Below the pieces are notes generated by a model. It saw only the letters and a list, made by a program, of their open reading frames with translations. It did not search any database and was not told where the DNA came from. The position numbers and the translations under genes are program-made. Shown piece by piece: positions 63,745 to 64,000 of a DNA stretch of 64,000 nt (position 1 is the first letter of the stretch; each line of letters begins with the position of its first letter). The stretch covers positions 8,928,001 through 8,992,000 of the forward strand of contig CANUEZ040000191.1 in NCBI GenBank assembly GCA_948099385.1, in the 5' to 3' direction. Origin of the DNA: Fasciola hepatica (Eukaryota; Platyhelminthes; Trematoda; Plagiorchiida; Fasciolidae).

Positions 63745-64000
63745 GGAGATTAGATTAGATTAGATTAGATTAGATTAGATTTGAATAATATGATTGATCA
63801 TGCAGCTTGAACGCTCAACTGAGCATTGAAATCCATGGAAGCACTCACTGTACAGCTGTTTCATCCTTGTTCGGACTCGACCCATCAGCAGTGCACATCG
63901 ACCGAGCAACCACGGGGACTCCAACAACCGGTGAACCATTGTGAATCGAACAACTTAACAACACAAGGCTATCCCGGATGGCTATCAAAGCTTTGTTCAA
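63745..64000 (+). repeat. Partial last unit
   Basis: The unit runs from GGAG and the TTAGA tract through the ribozyme footprint (63846-63893) and ends at CAAAGCTTTGTTCAA. The + strand has GACCCATCAG, so the ribozyme core box reads CUGAUGG and loses A9. The array clearly continues past the window end. Confidence 0.9.

Larger units (their letters stand above)
411..63837 (+). other. Monomer register: position of the CCATGG-anchor ATG in every unit
   Basis: Anchors: 411, 851, 1296, 1746, 2191, 2636, 3081, 3527, 3977, 4419, 4859, 5299, 5739, 6191, 6631, 7070, 7515, 7965, 8405, 8845, 9290, 9735, 10175, 10615, 11062, 11502, 11942, 12383, 12823, 13273, 13713, 14151, 14591, 15036, 15476, 15912, 16352, 16797, 17242, 17682, 18122, 18567, 19007, 19452, 19897, 20342, 20787, 21242, 21682, 22127, 22577, 23022, 23477, 23927, 24372, 24818, 25258, 25705, 26145, 26585, 27030, 27474, 27919, 28370, 28810, 29250, 29695, 30140, 30582, 31023, 31463, 31908, 32350, 32796, 33231, 33676, 34123, 34563, 35015, 35460, 35902, 36342, 36786, 37228, 37670, 38116, 38563, 39012, 39452, 39882, 40327, 40767, 41207, 41652, 42082, 42520, 42966, 43411, 43856, 44311, 44756, 45201, 45661, 46106, 46546, 46986, 47426, 47873, 48313, 48759, 49201, 49646, 50086, 50531, 50978, 51423, 51870, 52305, 52750, 53190, 53630, 54080, 54525, 54965, 55410, 55850, 56290, 56730, 57175, 57620, 58055, 58500, 58945, 59386, 59843, 60288, 60728, 61163, 61618, 62063, 62510, 62950, 63390, 63835. 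The ATG itself is lost at 13273, 13713 and 15036 (GTG) and at 33231 (AAG). The ribozyme footprint is anchor +11 to +58 in each unit. Confidence 0.93.
1..64000. repeat. Satellite DNA array, about 445-bp unit, about 145 copies
   Basis: The same unit recurs head-to-tail across all 64 kb with no interruption and no inverted copy. Taking the ATG of the CCATGG motif as anchor, the first is at 411 and the last at 63835, with 143 intervals averaging 443.5 bp (range 430-460). Both ends lie inside a unit, so the array extends beyond the window on each side. Copies differ mainly by scattered substitutions, shared variant patches and microsatellite length. No stretch over 300 bases falls outside the repeat. 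Arrays like this are typical of eukaryotic heterochromatin (centromere, pericentromere, subtelomere or sex chromosome); which one cannot be told here. I do not recognise the satellite as a named family. Confidence 0.98.

Noticed and set aside
1..64000. CRISPR array
   Set aside because: The repeated unit is about 445 bp with no short repeat and unique-spacer layout; the whole unit repeats.
1..64000. rDNA, 5S, histone or spliced-leader gene cluster
   Set aside because: No recognisable rRNA, 5S, histone or splice-leader core is present in the unit on either strand.
1..64000. Hammerhead ribozyme on the + strand
   Set aside because: No CTGANGA followed by a paired stem and GAAA was found in the + orientation; the ribozyme parts occur only on the minus strand.
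1..64000. Transposon or retroelement insertion in the array
   Set aside because: Unit phase is kept from end to end with intervals of 430-460 bp; there is no room for an insertion.

Overview
The whole window is one uninterrupted head-to-tail satellite DNA array. A unit of about 440-445 bp repeats about 145 times, always in the same orientation, from the first base (mid-unit) to the last (mid-unit). I see no unique sequence, no credible protein-coding gene, no tRNA or rRNA gene, no inserted mobile element and no CRISPR array. An array of this size and regularity points to a eukaryote, in (peri)centromeric, subtelomeric or other heterochromatin. The species cannot be named from the sequence. 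An embedded type I hammerhead-like ribozyme with a minimal stem III, and CpGs that are largely retained, would fit a metazoan, perhaps an invertebrate; that is inference.

Each unit reads, on the + strand: GGAG, a pentanucleotide microsatellite (TTAGA)n of about 3-8 copies, a TGATCATGCAGCTTGAA block, an imperfect inverted repeat (GCTCA-AC-TGAGC), the CCATGG anchor, the hammerhead footprint (minus strand, anchor +11 to +58), a variable middle, the perfect palindrome TTCAAATTTGAA, a conserved CTTCGCGCACACCGATCG block, and a tail ending in TGCATGCAATTG. Unit lengths mostly step by 5 bp (435, 440, 445, 450, 455), so most length change comes from gain or loss of TTAGA units.

The main discovery is on the minus strand. 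Nearly every unit has, in order and correct spacing, CACUG / CUGAUGA / stem-loop II / GAA / ACAGCUGU / A / CAGUG. These are the parts of a type I hammerhead self-cleaving ribozyme with a 3-bp palindromic stem III, as in schistosome and newt satellite hammerheads. Most copies keep the catalytic core. Minority families carry core-killing changes. Stem II is unusual: a G.U closing pair and a tandem GAGUC. A weak Pol III A/B-box-like pair lies just upstream of the ribozyme on the same strand.

Above the monomer there is patchy higher-order structure: tetramer (about 1.77 kb), trimer (about 1.33 kb) and dimer (about 0.89 kb) block duplications (6985-10089, 11867-15390, 18037-20696, 22482-24281, 29165-38.6 kb, 46461-49115, 54435-56204), separated by mosaic stretches. 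This is what repeated unequal exchange and gene conversion would produce. All readings are by eye; no alignment or folding program was run.
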